DNA of 64,000 nt from Bacillus sp. P14.5 (GTDB lineage: Bacteria; Bacillota; Bacilli; Bacillales; Bacillaceae_B), in NCBI RefSeq assembly GCF_003316765.1, contig NZ_NIJF01000107.1, forward strand, positions 1 through 64,000. Reading direction: 5' to 3'. Shown here one piece after another: positions 32,846 to 42,327 of the stretch; within the stretch, counting starts at the first letter, position 1; each line of letters begins with the position of its first letter. The notes under the pieces are model-generated. The model was not told the DNA's origin and did no database searches. It saw nothing but the letters and a program-made list of their open reading frames with translations. A program made the translations under genes and the position numbers.

Positions 32846-34201
32846 ATGTCCAGTTTAAAAGATAGAATTGATAAACTATCTCCTGCCCAGCTAATCGTGG
32901 TTTTTTACTGTGTAGCAGTAGGCATCTCAATCCTGTTGCTCAGTCTGCCAATCACTGCTCAACCTGGTGTAGATCTAAGTTTCATTGATATTATGTTTAC
33001 AGCAGTGAGTGCGATAAGTGTAACAGGGCTTACTGTTATTCAGATAGTGGACACTTTCAGTACAGCCGGCATCTTCATTCTGATATTCATCCTGCAAATC
33101 GGCGGGATCGGCATCATGACCCTTGGAACTTTCCTATGGCTCATCATTGGGAAAAAGATAGGTTTAAAAGAACGCAGGCTGATCATGACCGATCAAAATC
33201 AATCTAACCTTTCAGGCCTCGTCAATTTAATGAAGCAGATCTTATTAATCATTCTTTTAATTGAAACAGTCGGCGCCATTATATTAGGTACATATTTTCT
33301 GAAATATTATCCGGCTTGGCAGGATGCCTACCTCCATGGGATCTTTGCCAGTGTGAGTGCTACCACAAACGGCGGATTTGATATCACCGGACAGTCACTC
33401 ATCCCCTATGCAGATGATTATTTTGTTCAGTGTGTCAACATCATCTTAATTACCTTGGGAGCCATAGGATTCCCCGTTTTGATTGAATTAAAAGATTTCC
33501 TCCTGAACAATAATGATAAACGGGTAAGGTTTCACTTTTCTCTATACACCAAGTTGACGACCGTTACCTTTTTTTCTCTTATGATTGCGGGAACGATCTT
33601 GATACTTGTAATTGAGTTCAACCGTTTTTTTCAAGGGATGTCTTGGCATAAATCCTTTTTCTATGCATTTTTCCAATCCACTACTACACGGAGCGGAGGA
33701 TTGGCGACAATGGACGTCAGCCAATTTTCGGAACCGACTCTCATCATACTCTGTATGCTGATGTTCATTGGTGCTTCCCCAAGTTCAGTGGGAGGCGGAA
33801 TACGTACCACGACATTTGCCATCAACATCCTTTTTCTTATCAACTTTGCGAGGGGAAGGTCAACGATCAAGGTTTTCAGGCGGGAACTGGATCAGGCTGA
33901 TGTAATCAAATCACTGGCCGTTACACTGCTTGCCAGCTTTATGTGCGCCGGGTCCCTCATCATACTTTCTATTACCGAGTCACACTCTTTTATAGAAATC
34001 CTATTTGAAATTTGTTCAGCTTTCGGAACTGTCGGACTTTCAATGGGCATTACTCCGGATTTAAGTGTAATTGGCAAGATTATCATTATGGCTCTGATGT
34101 TCATCGGAAGAATAGGACTCCTGACTTTCCTGGTCATCCTGGGCATCAAGCAAAAAGAAACGTTGTATCATTATCCTAAAGAAAAAGTCATTATTGGATA
34201 A
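32846..34201 (+). CDS. ktrD: Ktr-type potassium uptake membrane subunit
   Basis: This 451-residue Trk/Ktr/HKT protein has four membrane-pore-membrane repeats. The selectivity filter glycines are seen in SVTGLT, ATTNGGF, TTRSGG and SAFGTVGLS, as in KtrB and KtrD. It imports potassium together with a cytoplasmic KtrA or KtrC ring. No ktrA gene lies beside it, which favours the KtrD type; KtrB cannot be excluded. An extended -10 (TGGTATAGT) and AAAGGAG lie upstream. Confidence 0.8.
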   Translation: MSSLKDRIDKLSPAQLIVVFYCVAVGISILLLSLPITAQPGVDLSFIDIMFTAVSAISVTGLTVIQIVDTFSTAGIFILIFILQIGGIGIMTLGTFLWLIIGKKIGLKERRLIMTDQNQSNLSGLVNLMKQILLIILLIETVGAIILGTYFLKYYPAWQDAYLHGIFASVSATTNGGFDITGQSLIPYADDYFVQCVNIILITLGAIGFPVLIELKDFLLNNNDKRVRFHFSLYTKLTTVTFFSLMIAGTILILVIEFNRFFQGMSWHKSFFYAFFQSTTTRSGGLATMDVSQFSEPTLIILCMLMFIGASPSSVGGGIRTTTFAINILFLINFARGRSTIKVFRRELDQADVIKSLAVTLLASFMCAGSLIILSITESHSFIEILFEICSAFGTVGLSMGITPDLSVIGKIIIMALMFIGRIGLLTFLVILGIKQKETLYHYPKEKVIIG

Positions 34202-34264
34202 ATAATTTCAGCTGGAATCTGAATGGCTGCCTGTCTTCTAAACAGTAACTTCTATATTTATTCA

Positions 34265-34293
34265 AAAAAAGAAGCCACTTCGGCTTCTTTTTT
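34265..34293. terminator. Bidirectional terminator between convergent ktr and cadA genes
   Basis: AAAGAAGCC and GGCTTCTTT with A and T tracts at both ends. Confidence 0.85.
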
Positions 34294-36427
34294 ATTTGTC
34301 CTTAACTCTAAGGAGTCTCAGGCCATTAAGTGTAACAATCAAGGTAGCTCCCATGTCTGCAAATATTGCAATCCAAAGGGTGAGCCATCCCGGAATGACC
34401 AGGAGCAGCGCAAGCAGTTTGATTCCTAATGAAAAGGCGATATTCTGTTTGATGATGAACAGTGCTTTCCGGCTGAGTTTCACTGTAAATGGCAGTTTTC
34501 TTAAATCATCACCCATCAAGGCAATATCCGCCGTCTCCAATGCTGTATCAGTACCTGCTCCGCCCATTGCAATCCCTACTGATGAAGCTGCAAGAGCGGG
34601 GGCATCATTCACTCCATCTCCTACCATTGCAACCTTTCCGTACCGTTCGCGAAGCTGTTTTATAAAAGTGAGCTTATCCTGCGGCAGTAATTCCGCTGCT
34701 GTTTCACTTATATTTGATCGTTTTGCAATAGCTTCTGCTGTTCCTTGATTGTCCCCTGTCAGCATGATGGTTTTATTTATTCCAAGCTTATGGAGCCTTT
34801 CTACCACTTCTGCACTGCTCTCCCTGATTTCATCAGCGACAGCCGTCAAGGCAAGGACTTCTTCTCTGGTAGCAAAAACAATGACAGTTTTCCCCTCATT
34901 CTGCAGCTTCCATATAGTTCTTTTTAAACCCTCTGGAAGTGCATGCTCCATTACTTCCTCTATATAAGCGGGGCTGCCTGCGTAATACGTTGTGTCAGAG
35001 ATTAATCCTTTGATTCCTTTTCCTGTAACAGAAGTAAACTCTTCAATCACTACTGATTGATAATGAGCCTGTTCCTCTTCCGCTTTCTTCATAATCGCAG
35101 ATGCCAGTGGATGCTGTGAACCATTCTCCAGGGCAGCAATCATTTTCAAGTATTCCTCTTTTTGTTCTTCTTTTAAAGAAATGAAATCCGTTACTGCCGG
35201 ACGTCCTTTTGTGAGTGTCCCTGTTTTATCAAATGCAATGGCTTTTAAGGCACCCATTTCTTCCAGATAAATGCCGCCTTTTATCAAAACACCGTTCCTG
35301 GCAGCATTTCCAATGGCGGTAACAATGGAAACCGGAGTTGATATGACTAAGGCACATGGACAACCGACCACGAGTACCGCGAGACCCTGATAAATCCATT
35401 CGCTCCATTCTGCATTGAACAGTAACGGAGGGATGACAGCTACAAGGATGGCAGCCATTATTACTGCCGGGGTATAGTACTTTGCAAATCGGTCGACAAA
35501 GGCCTGTGAAGGGGCACGTTCAGCCTGGGCCTCTTCAACAAGGTGAATGATTTTCGCTATGGTGGTATCTTCCGCCAGCTTGGTCACTCTGACTTCCAAT
35601 AAACCTTCTTCATTCAAGGTACCCGCGAAAACCTCATCACTTCGCTGCTTGGTTACCGGAACTGATTCCCCTGTAATGGCTGCTTGATTGACCGCAGAAA
35701 TTCCCTTCTCAACGATCCCATCCATTGCCAGCTTCTGCCCGGGCTTCACAATCATAATATCCCCGATTTGAATATCTTCAATTTGGACCAGCATCTCTGT
35801 TCCATTCCGTCTGATCAATGCTTCTTTCGGAGCGATATCCATCAGTGAGCGGATCGACTGCCGTGCCTTATCCATTGAATAGGATTCCAGGACTTCGCTG
35901 ATGGCAAACAGAATGACAACCGTTGCCCCTTCTCCCCACTCGCCAATGAACGCAGCCCCAATTATGGCAATCGTCATGAGCGTCCTCATATCGAATTCGA
36001 AACGCATTAAATTCTTTAGGCCCGTTATAAAAAGCCGATAACCTCCTATGGCTATGGAAGCTAAATAAGCCAGGACCGATAAGAGGCTTTCTTCTCCGTA
36101 AAATTGTCCAAGCGACCAACCCATGATCAAAAAGACAACGGATAGCAGAACATTGCCGTATTTCTGTATAAAGGGCTGCTTATCTTCTGTAAAGCGCTGG
36201 TTTTCTGGTATCAATTTGATACCTTCGAACGCTCCAGCTTTTTCAAGCTCCTCAATGGTTGTATCTCCATAGACAGTGAGCTTTGACGCTCCAAAATTAA
36301 CATTTGCTTCTGAAACACCATCCAGGTGCTTCACGTTCTTTTCGAACTTTGCGGCACAGCCTGCTCAGGAAAAGCCCTGAACGCGGTATGTCGTTTTATC
36401 TGTTGTCTTCACCAATCCTTCAGCCAC
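34292..36427 (-). CDS. cadA: Heavy-metal P1B-type ATPase CadA/ZntA, with in-frame TGA in the metal-binding motif
   Basis: CadA exports Cd(II), Zn(II) or Pb(II). Membrane ligand motif VVGCPCALV, phosphorylation motif [11 protein letters not shown] and hinge [10 protein letters not shown] are intact. The proper start is GTG 36427, which has AAGGAGGTGGAACAAC upstream and overlaps cadC by 8 nt. Codon 21 (36367-36365) is TGA, where the family has the first Cys of the N-terminal CxxC: [17 protein letters not shown]. Translation could otherwise restart at GTG 36334, giving about 680 residues without the metal-binding motif. Confidence 0.85.
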
Positions 36428-36788
36428 GTTGTTCCACCTCCTTATGATGGGTGATGGCAATGTTAATCAGGCTTCTGACATGGTCATCATCCAGGGAATA
36501 GTACACCAATTTTCCTTCTTTGCGGTATTTTGCAAGCCCCATATTGCGAAGCAGCCTCAAGTGGTGCGAAGCTGTAGCGGTCGTGGCACCGACAATCTGG
36601 GCTACATCGCAAACACACAGCTCTTCTTCAAGACTGAGGGCATAAGCGATCTTCATTCTAGTATCATCCGATAATGCTTTAAATATTTTTGCTGCGCCAT
36701 TTGTATTTGTTACAGCAAGTTCTTCTTGAACAGCGGCAGCTCTTTCGTTCTCATAACAAGTCACTTCACAAACATCTTTCTGCTTCAT
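36420..36788 (-). CDS. cadC: Metal-responsive ArsR-family repressor CadC
   Basis: A 122-residue winged-helix repressor. The thiolate metal site is visible: Cys residues in DVCEVTC near the N-terminus and ELCVCDVA in the alpha-3 helix. The recognition helix lies in TTATASHHLRLLRNMG. Binding of Cd(II), Pb(II) or Zn(II) releases it from the operator upstream. It forms an operon with cadA. The ATG follows TGAGGTGGGAAG. Confidence 0.9.
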   Translation of the reverse strand: MKQKDVCEVTCYENERAAAVQEELAVTNTNGAAKIFKALSDDTRMKIAYALSLEEELCVCDVAQIVGATTATASHHLRLLRNMGLAKYRKEGKLVYYSLDDDHVRSLINIAITHHKEVEQRG

Positions 36789-36804
36789 CTTCCCACCTCA
36801 ACAA

Positions 36805-36820
36805 TCAAACGTTCATTTGA
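36805..36820. promoter_or_regulatory. CadC operator
   Basis: TCAAACGTTCATTTGA is an inverted repeat (on the minus strand TCAAATGAACGTTTGA), closely resembling the cad operator TCAAATAAATATTTGA. It lies immediately downstream of the -10 box. Confidence 0.8.
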
Positions 36821-36825
36821 ATATT

Positions 36826-36854
36826 AGTATATGTAAGTTTAAGAAATCTGTCAA
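36826..36854 (-). promoter_or_regulatory. SigA promoter of cadCA
   Basis: On the minus strand TTGACA (36854-36849) and TATACT (36831-36826) are 17 bp apart. Confidence 0.85.
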
Positions 36855-36884
36855 AACATTCTACAATATGTGCTTTCACCCACC

Positions 36885-36925
36885 TCCGGGCTAAAAGGGA
36901 TTGTCCCTCTTTGTGATTTAACGAG
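36885..36925. repeat. Dispersed palindrome, degenerate copy
   Basis: GGGCTAAAAGGGATTGTCCC, then TCTTTGTGATTTAACG, keeps the AGGGATTGTCCCT centre of the family. Confidence 0.55.
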
Positions 36926-36950
36926 TTGATGCGATATAGTACAGTTCAAA

Positions 36951-36982
36951 CAAAAAACCTTCCTTATGTTCAAGGAAGGCCT
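36951..36982 (-). terminator. Possible terminator of the spoVR transcript
   Basis: On the minus strand CCTTCCTT pairs with AAGGAAGG, followed by TTTTTTG, about 180 bp past the spoVR stop. Confidence 0.7.
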
Positions 36983-37099
36983 AATCGACTGCATATTTTG
37001 TTACCTAAATCCAGTTGCTTATATGATGAACTTTACAAACTTCAATCCTATTTTCGCCTGCTGTCTATTGCCAAGTATCGTTTACCAACAGGAAAGGGT

Positions 37100-37165
37100 A
37101 GTGTACTTTAGCCCTTTACAGTACTAAGAGGGACTATCCTTGGTCACGCTTTAAAGGACTAAAGG
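37100..37165. repeat. Dispersed palindrome, copy overlapping the spoVR stop
   Basis: TACAGTACTAAGAGGGACTA, then TCCTTGGTCACGCTTTAAAG, carries both halves of the palindrome in drifted form and reaches the end of spoVR. Confidence 0.55.
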
Positions 37166-38577
37166 TATTTCCTTTGCACAGTACGTCCTTCATAAGTAAA
37201 CAACATTTGCCTGTTTTCCACATTGGTTTCAATATGGACCGTCCTGCCCCATAGCTGGTAGACATACGGGAGCACTTTCTCGAGGTACTTGATATCCAGT
37301 TCGATTCCTTCATACCAATGCTTCAAGTAAAGTTCACCATTTTTCAGATAGTCGCCGTCATTGACCGTTATAAATGGAAACCCGCCATTGACCCGCATAC
37401 CAACGAGCTGATCCCGAACTTCTTTCCACTCTTTGTCGACAATTTTATAGTCCTTCCCCTGTTTCTGGAAAAGGTACATATCCTCCCTCATCACCAGGTC
37501 CTTGGTCAAATAGTTTCGAAGGAAAGAAATATCCGATTCAATTTCCCTGACCTCGAACATTTTATCTCTGCCTGAACCAGGTTTTTCACCTCTTCTGATC
37601 ATTTCCTCTGTCGGATTGTTATAGCGCTCTTCAATATCCTCGAAAATCTTCAAGCCCAGATAGTATGGGTTGATGCTTGTTTTCGATGGCTGCACCACTC
37701 CCGCATTCAACTTCGCGAATTCTATGGATTCACCGCTGGTCAGATCCATTTCTCTTATGATTCTTTGATGCCAGTAGGAAGCCCAGCCTTCATTCATAAT
37801 TTTTGTTTCCAGCTGCGGCCAGAAATACAGCATTTCTTCTCTCATCATCGTCAGGATATCCCGCTGCCAATCCGAAAGCTCACGGCTGAATTGCTCAATG
37901 AAAAGCAAAAGATCCTTTTCCGGCTGCGGCGGGAATTTCTTTTTCACTTTCCTTCTTTGTTTCTTCTGTCTATTCGGCCCGTCATCTAATGACCATAAAT
38001 CATCATAAGGTGTGGCAGAAGCAACCTCCTCTTCCTCCCACTCCACATCTTCCATGCTCCACGACAACTTAGGACGCATCAAGGAAGGGTCAATATGCTC
38101 ATCAATGGCAAGGACCGCATCCAGAAAAGTCTCCACTTCTTTTTTTCCGTGCTCTATCTCATATTGCCTGATCCTGTCAGCCGTTGCCGCCATACTTTCA
38201 ACCATATCTCTCTTTGTATTCTGGAACCTGACATTATTTTTAAAAAAATCGCAGTGAGCCAGCACATGAGCGACAATCAGCTTGTTTTGAATGAGTGCAT
38301 TCGAATCAAGCAAAAACGCATAACAAGGATTTGAATTGATTACCAGCTCATAAATCTTGCTCAGACCCAAGTCATAGTGAAGTTTCATTTTATGATATTG
38401 TTTTCCAAAGCTCCAGTGGGAAAACCGCGTCGGCATCCCATAAGCCCCAAATGTATAAATGATATCTGCAGGACAGACCTCATAACGCATCGGATAAAAA
38501 TCAAGCCCGAAGCCTTTGGCAATCTCCGTGATCTCACCAATCGCCTGCTGTAATTGTTTCTGTTCCTCTTCTCTCAT
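37159..38577 (-). CDS. spoVR: Stage V sporulation protein R
   Basis: A 472-residue member of the SpoVR family, involved in spore cortex formation in B. subtilis (468 residues by memory). Conserved stretches include [59 protein letters not shown] and [12 protein letters not shown]. The biochemical activity is unknown. The ATG has GGGGGGAACCGGG upstream. It is alone on the minus strand. Confidence 0.93.
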   Translation of the reverse strand: MREEEQKQLQQAIGEITEIAKGFGLDFYPMRYEVCPADIIYTFGAYGMPTRFSHWSFGKQYHKMKLHYDLGLSKIYELVINSNPCYAFLLDSNALIQNKLIVAHVLAHCDFFKNNVRFQNTKRDMVESMAATADRIRQYEIEHGKKEVETFLDAVLAIDEHIDPSLMRPKLSWSMEDVEWEEEEVASATPYDDLWSLDDGPNRQKKQRRKVKKKFPPQPEKDLLLFIEQFSRELSDWQRDILTMMREEMLYFWPQLETKIMNEGWASYWHQRIIREMDLTSGESIEFAKLNAGVVQPSKTSINPYYLGLKIFEDIEERYNNPTEEMIRRGEKPGSGRDKMFEVREIESDISFLRNYLTKDLVMREDMYLFQKQGKDYKIVDKEWKEVRDQLVGMRVNGGFPFITVNDGDYLKNGELYLKHWYEGIELDIKYLEKVLPYVYQLWGRTVHIETNVENRQMLFTYEGRTVQRKYL

Positions 38578-38713
38578 CCCGGTTCCCCCCAGTAAAAATT
38601 TACACCCGCGTCACCTTGGCTACTCTTATTTCAATATATGAAATGGGATAAGGTTTCATGAGAAGAATAAAAACGTTATTGAACACGAGGCTGGGTATCA
38701 TTTTACATTTTGA

Positions 38714-38817
38714 GAATTCCCTGCTGTCTGAGGGCTCTTCTGACTGCATCGATCTTTCCTTTGAGGAATTCCATGCTGTTTGCGGGCTCTTCTGACTCGC
38801 AGGTCCTGATTTTTCTC
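38714..38817. repeat. Two 52-bp direct repeats
   Basis: GAATTCC at 38714 and 38766 (52 bp apart) each begin a unit with GCTGT and GGGCTCTTCTGACT at matching offsets. The sequence differs from the adjacent array. Confidence 0.75.
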
Positions 38818-38838
38818 AAAATAAAAAGGGTCCTTCAT

Positions 38839-39176
38839 GGAAACCGTGAGTGCCACTAAAAGAGGGAAAAGCCCTCCAGGTGACCTTCGTGGAAGCCATG
38901 AGTGCCACTAAAAGAGGGAAAAGCTCTCCAGGTGACCTTCGTGGAAACCGTGAGTGCCACTAAAAGAGGGAAAAGCACTCCAGGTGACCTTCGTGGAAAC
39001 CGTGAGTGCCACTAAAAGATAAACAAGCTCTCCAGGTGACCTTCGTGGAAACCGTGAGTGCCACTAAAACAGGGAAAAGCTCTCCAGGTGACCTTCGTGG
39101 AAATCATGAGTGCCACTAAAAGAGGAAAAAGCTCTCCAGGTGACCTTCGTAGAAGCTGTGAGTGCCACTAAAGAGA
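38839..39176. repeat. Tandem array of 52-bp units, 7 copies
   Basis: TGCCAC recurs at 38851, 38903, 38955, 39007, 39059, 39111 and 39163, exactly 52 bp apart. The unit contains GAGTGCCACTAAAAGAGGG, AAGCTCTCCAGGTGACC and TTCGTGGAAACCG. A short hairpin GAGGG-aaaag-CCCTC (or CTCTC with a G-U pair) recurs in most units. The array fills the gap between spoVR and the MFS gene. Confidence 0.95.
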
Positions 39177-39188
39177 CCCTTCTGAGCA

Positions 39189-40391
39189 TTAACGCTCTGT
39201 TAGTTTTACTTGCAGTGCCCTTGCAGGAATAACTGCCAAAATCAACAGAACCGCCGACACGATAAAAACTAGCTCGATTCCGAATTGTTCTGTAAAAAAA
39301 CCTGCTCCCAATGAAAACAAACCAAATATGAGAGTGGTTACAGCTCCCTGTGCGGCAAAAACTTTTCCAAGTCTCTCAGGACTGACACTCTGCTGCACAG
39401 CTGTTTGCAGCAAGATGACTTTCATTCCGTCAAAGAAACCGAAAATCACTGAATACAAGAGGGAAAGCAGCGCAATGCTGGTCAATCCGAAAAATAAAGT
39501 TGCCAGAGAAGTAAAAACCAGCGTCAGCGGGAGCCAGCGGTACACATTTCCCGAAAACAATCTGTGCGTTTTCAACAGAAGTACACCTGCCGCTATCAGT
39601 CCGATGAAAAAAGCTCCGTTGAGAAAGCCCCACCATTCTTCTCCCCTGCCGAGCTGCTGGTCAACATACACATACAGAATCGCGGCAATCCAAACGACAG
39701 TTGCAGCGGATTCTATAGCATAAATAAAGAAGATATTCCTTAACCTGGAATTCCTCCAAATGTCTCCCCAGCCTTCTGTCATTTTCGCTCCAATGTTCAA
39801 TCCCCTTTCCTGCTTCACCGGAATACCAGCACTATTCATCGGCAGGCTGTACATCATCATGCTGCTTGCAAGGAATAAGAATGCTGTAAAGACCAGCGTC
39901 CACCCTTCTCCAGCAAAAGCAACAAGTATACCGCCGACAGCCCATGCGGAAAACTGAACCGCTTGATCAATGGTAGAAAGAAAACCATTGGCTCCAATTA
40001 AATCTTCCCTTCTAACAATTGAAGGGACAAATGCATTACGTGCAGGCAGAGCCCAGCCATCTAAAAAAGCAACCCCGCTCACTAAAAGGAAAACAACGAA
40101 AAGATGTCCTGCATCCAAGAACAACAATAAAGAGAGAACCCCCATCAAAGCGGTTTTAAAAACCTGTGAATAAAACAAGAGATTCTTTAAATGAAACCGA
40201 TCCAAAATCAGCGGCGCAATCACACTGCTTATGAACCGGGAAAAGGTGATCACCACAGGGATGATACTCATCATAATAGCTGACTCAGTTGTAGCAAAAA
40301 CGGCCGCGATAATCGCAACAATAAATAAAACATCTCCTCCGTTTGCCAACGCCTGGCCAACCCACAAATAACGAAAGGCCCGTGTTTTCAT
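39189..40391 (-). CDS. MFS transporter, MefA/EntS-like
   Basis: A 12-helix major facilitator of about 400 residues. The region IVAIIAAVFATTESAIMMSI with the following LDRFHLKNLL loop and the pseudo-repeat after a central loop (about 195-215) are typical of MFS_3 exporters. No substrate can be assigned. I chose the ATG at 40391, which has AGGAGG at 7 nt; ATG 40394 and an upstream ATG at 40409 are alternatives. Confidence 0.8.
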   Translation of the reverse strand: MKTRAFRYLWVGQALANGGDVLFIVAIIAAVFATTESAIMMSIIPVVITFSRFISSVIAPLILDRFHLKNLLFYSQVFKTALMGVLSLLLFLDAGHLFVVFLLVSGVAFLDGWALPARNAFVPSIVRREDLIGANGFLSTIDQAVQFSAWAVGGILVAFAGEGWTLVFTAFLFLASSMMMYSLPMNSAGIPVKQERGLNIGAKMTEGWGDIWRNSRLRNIFFIYAIESAATVVWIAAILYVYVDQQLGRGEEWWGFLNGAFFIGLIAAGVLLLKTHRLFSGNVYRWLPLTLVFTSLATLFFGLTSIALLSLLYSVIFGFFDGMKVILLQTAVQQSVSPERLGKVFAAQGAVTTLIFGLFSLGAGFFTEQFGIELVFIVSAVLLILAVIPARALQVKLTER

Positions 40392-40732
40392 CATTCTTCC
40401 TCCTAACATAATATGAAATTGTCTGAGAAAAGAATGAATATCACAAGGGACTGGCTCCTTTCTGAATATAGAAATAACTTATCACCTATGTACGATCAAA
40501 AGCACGCTCTTATAAAAGTATAGTATCTATTATGTAAAAATTCCAATAAAACAAAATTCAGCGTTTGAAACTACTAGTTGCGCTCCCCTTAAGAGGACAT
40601 CAATTCAAAGTGGAAAAAGCAATCTAAATTACCTGCATAGCTGATTCAAAACCTTCAGTGATAGGGATCTTATTAAATCGCAGCCATAATTACAGGCAGT
40701 TTCCATTATGTTTTATTCAGATTCACTTCTGA

Positions 40733-40975
40733 GGGACATCAAATATAAAAATTCCACTTTTCATTCATGTACCCCGCTCCACCTCCGAGGGACATCAAAT
40801 ACAAAAAACCCACAGATCATGTACCGCGCTCCGCCTTCGAGGGACATCAAACACAAAAATTCCGCTGATCATGTACCTCGCTCTGCTTCGAGGGACATCA
40901 AATCGAAAAATCCCGGAGATCATGCACCGCGCTTCTCCTCAGCGGGACATCAATTCAAGAAATCCTGCTGATCAC
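40733..40975. repeat. Tandem array of about 52-bp units, 5 copies
   Basis: GGGACATC occurs at 40733, 40789, 40841, 40892 and 40944, steps of 56, 52, 51 and 52 bp. Each unit has arms GAGGGACAT and ATGTACC(T/G)C that are inversely related. A further related word (GAGGACATCAATTCAA) lies near 40584. Confidence 0.9.
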
Positions 40976-40981
40976 GAAACA

Positions 40982-41018
40982 CAAAAATAATGCACCCTGC
41001 TCAAAAAGCAAGGTGCAT
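40982..41018 (-). terminator. Terminator of the yhdC-like gene
   Basis: On the minus strand ATGCACCTTGCT pairs with AGCAGGGTGCAT, followed by TATTTTTG. Confidence 0.85.
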
Positions 41019-41029
41019 CCAGCAAACGG

Positions 41030-41338
41030 CTACTGCACTTCTATGACTGAAAGATTCAGGTCTTTTGGTTTGTCGGGGTTATGAACAACATTTACTTTGA
41101 CCACTACATCTTTGCCGTCTTTCTTGACATTAAAAGTAAAGCTGTCTTGAATCTGCCCTCCGGATAATGTCTTCCTGCCATCATATTTGTAATCCGCAAG
41201 CTTTTCTCCTGTATACTCTTCTTTTACAACCGCCGTGGCAATGCGCCCGAATTTTTGATAATCAGGCTGCTGGGCAAGTGATGGCTGACCCGCCAAGAAG
41301 AACAATACCATAGAAAAAATCACTATCCATTTTTTCAT
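41030..41338 (-). CDS. yhdC: Secreted DUF3889 protein, YhdC-like
   Basis: A 102-residue protein with a signal peptide (hydrophobic core 5-17, probable cleavage after SLA at about 22) and a DUF3889-type domain: QPDYQKFGRIATAVVKEEY, DYKYDGRK, then FTFNVKKDG and VKVNVVHN. The function is unknown. It lies next to a yhdB homolog, as yhdC does in B. subtilis by memory. The ATG follows AGAGGTGAAATAGG. Confidence 0.75.
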   Translation of the reverse strand: MKKWIVIFSMVLFFLAGQPSLAQQPDYQKFGRIATAVVKEEYTGEKLADYKYDGRKTLSGGQIQDSFTFNVKKDGKDVVVKVNVVHNPDKPKDLNLSVIEVQ

Positions 41339-41506
41339 CCTATTTCACCTCTGCATATAATTTCATCTATAATATGCTTTTTAATTCTGCACACTATTCA
41401 TCCAATAGTAGGAAAGCCCATCAGTATAGGAAAACCAACTTTTTCAGTGAAAATCTTCTCCTTGCGTGAACATACTACTAGTAACCCTTCAGAAGGAGGG
41501 AGTTCA

Positions 41507-41761
41507 TTGAATAAAGTGGATTATGACAGAGCATTGTACTATACACATCGTAGTGAATGGGATAACCTTCTCATTCTAATGGTACGGACGAAAGATGACC
41601 TTTTAGCAAAAAGGATCGAACAGTTCCTGCATGCTTACCATTTTTCCCGTGATTACTCAACCATTGAACAAAAGATGTATACCCTTCTCAGATATATCGA
41701 GCACGCCAATTTGACTGCCTTTGAAAGAGAACCACTGGAAGAACATGCAATGAAAATATAG
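41507..41761 (+). CDS. yhdB: YhdB-like protein
   Basis: An 84-residue protein with DYDRALYYTHRSEWDNLLIL, then LLAKRIEQFLHAYHFSRDY, which I recognise as the YhdB family of bacilli; its function is unknown. The start is a TTG with AAGGAGGG at 6 nt. Longer in-frame starts upstream lack a site. It is divergent from the yhdC-like gene. Confidence 0.8.
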   Translation: MNKVDYDRALYYTHRSEWDNLLILMVRTKDDLLAKRIEQFLHAYHFSRDYSTIEQKMYTLLRYIEHANLTAFEREPLEEHAMKI

Positions 41762-41776
41762 GATTCCACCAATCCT

Positions 41777-41806
41777 GCGGGCTGATGCATTCAGCCCGCT
41801 TTTATT
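41777..41806 (+). terminator. Terminator of yhdB
   Basis: GCGGGCTGA pairs with TCAGCCCGC, followed by TTTTATTT. Confidence 0.9.
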
Positions 41807-41939
41807 TAGTTTTTCAAAAAATTCCAAGGTTTTCTCCGCGGCTGGAAGCCTACCTTACCGGGCTCGCCCAATATGTCCCACCGAATGATTTTCTCCAGCT
41901 GCTTATTCCTGTATAAAGTTCTTGAGAAATAAGGGGAAA

Positions 41940-42120
41940 AAGTCCGCTTATTTAAGAAAAAGTCCGAAAAATAGCTAACTTACACGGAGAAATTCCGCTT
42001 ATTTGCTTAAAAGATGTGAAAACTGGGTCATTTCTACGTTCTTAAGCGGAAATATTCCGCTTATATGCCCCAAATCGAATCCTATTCCAAAGCTTAACCG
42101 GAATTTTTCCGTTTATTTCA
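41940..42120. repeat. Degenerate repeats with about 52-bp spacing
   Basis: Words of the form TTCCGCTTATTT occur with CCG at 41944, 41995, 42057 and 42109 (steps 51, 62, 52). The intervening sequence has diverged. No gene is visible between 41810 and 42278. Confidence 0.6.
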
Positions 42121-42278
42121 GATAGCATTATTCATGTCCATTCACAGGGCAGACCTCATGCTGGAATGCAATGGGGTGATAGGGAAACCAGCTTATCCCG
42201 TCTTGAACAAGCATGTTTATACCTCGCTATAAGTAAGCTCTTTGGAGCCCCCGGCCTAGCAAGGATTTTCATAGTCAT

Positions 42279-42318
42279 AAAAAAATGAAGAAGAGCCGAC
42301 CGAAATCGACTCTCCTTC
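42279..42318 (-). terminator. Terminator of bpr
   Basis: On the minus strand GAAGGAGAGTCGA pairs with TCGGCTCTTCTTC in part, followed by ATTTTTTT. Confidence 0.75.
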
Positions 42319-42327
42319 AAAGCAGGA

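Noticed and set aside
38839..40975. CRISPR arrays at the 52-bp repeats
   Set aside because: Units are repeated over their whole length with no unique spacers, and no cas genes are present.
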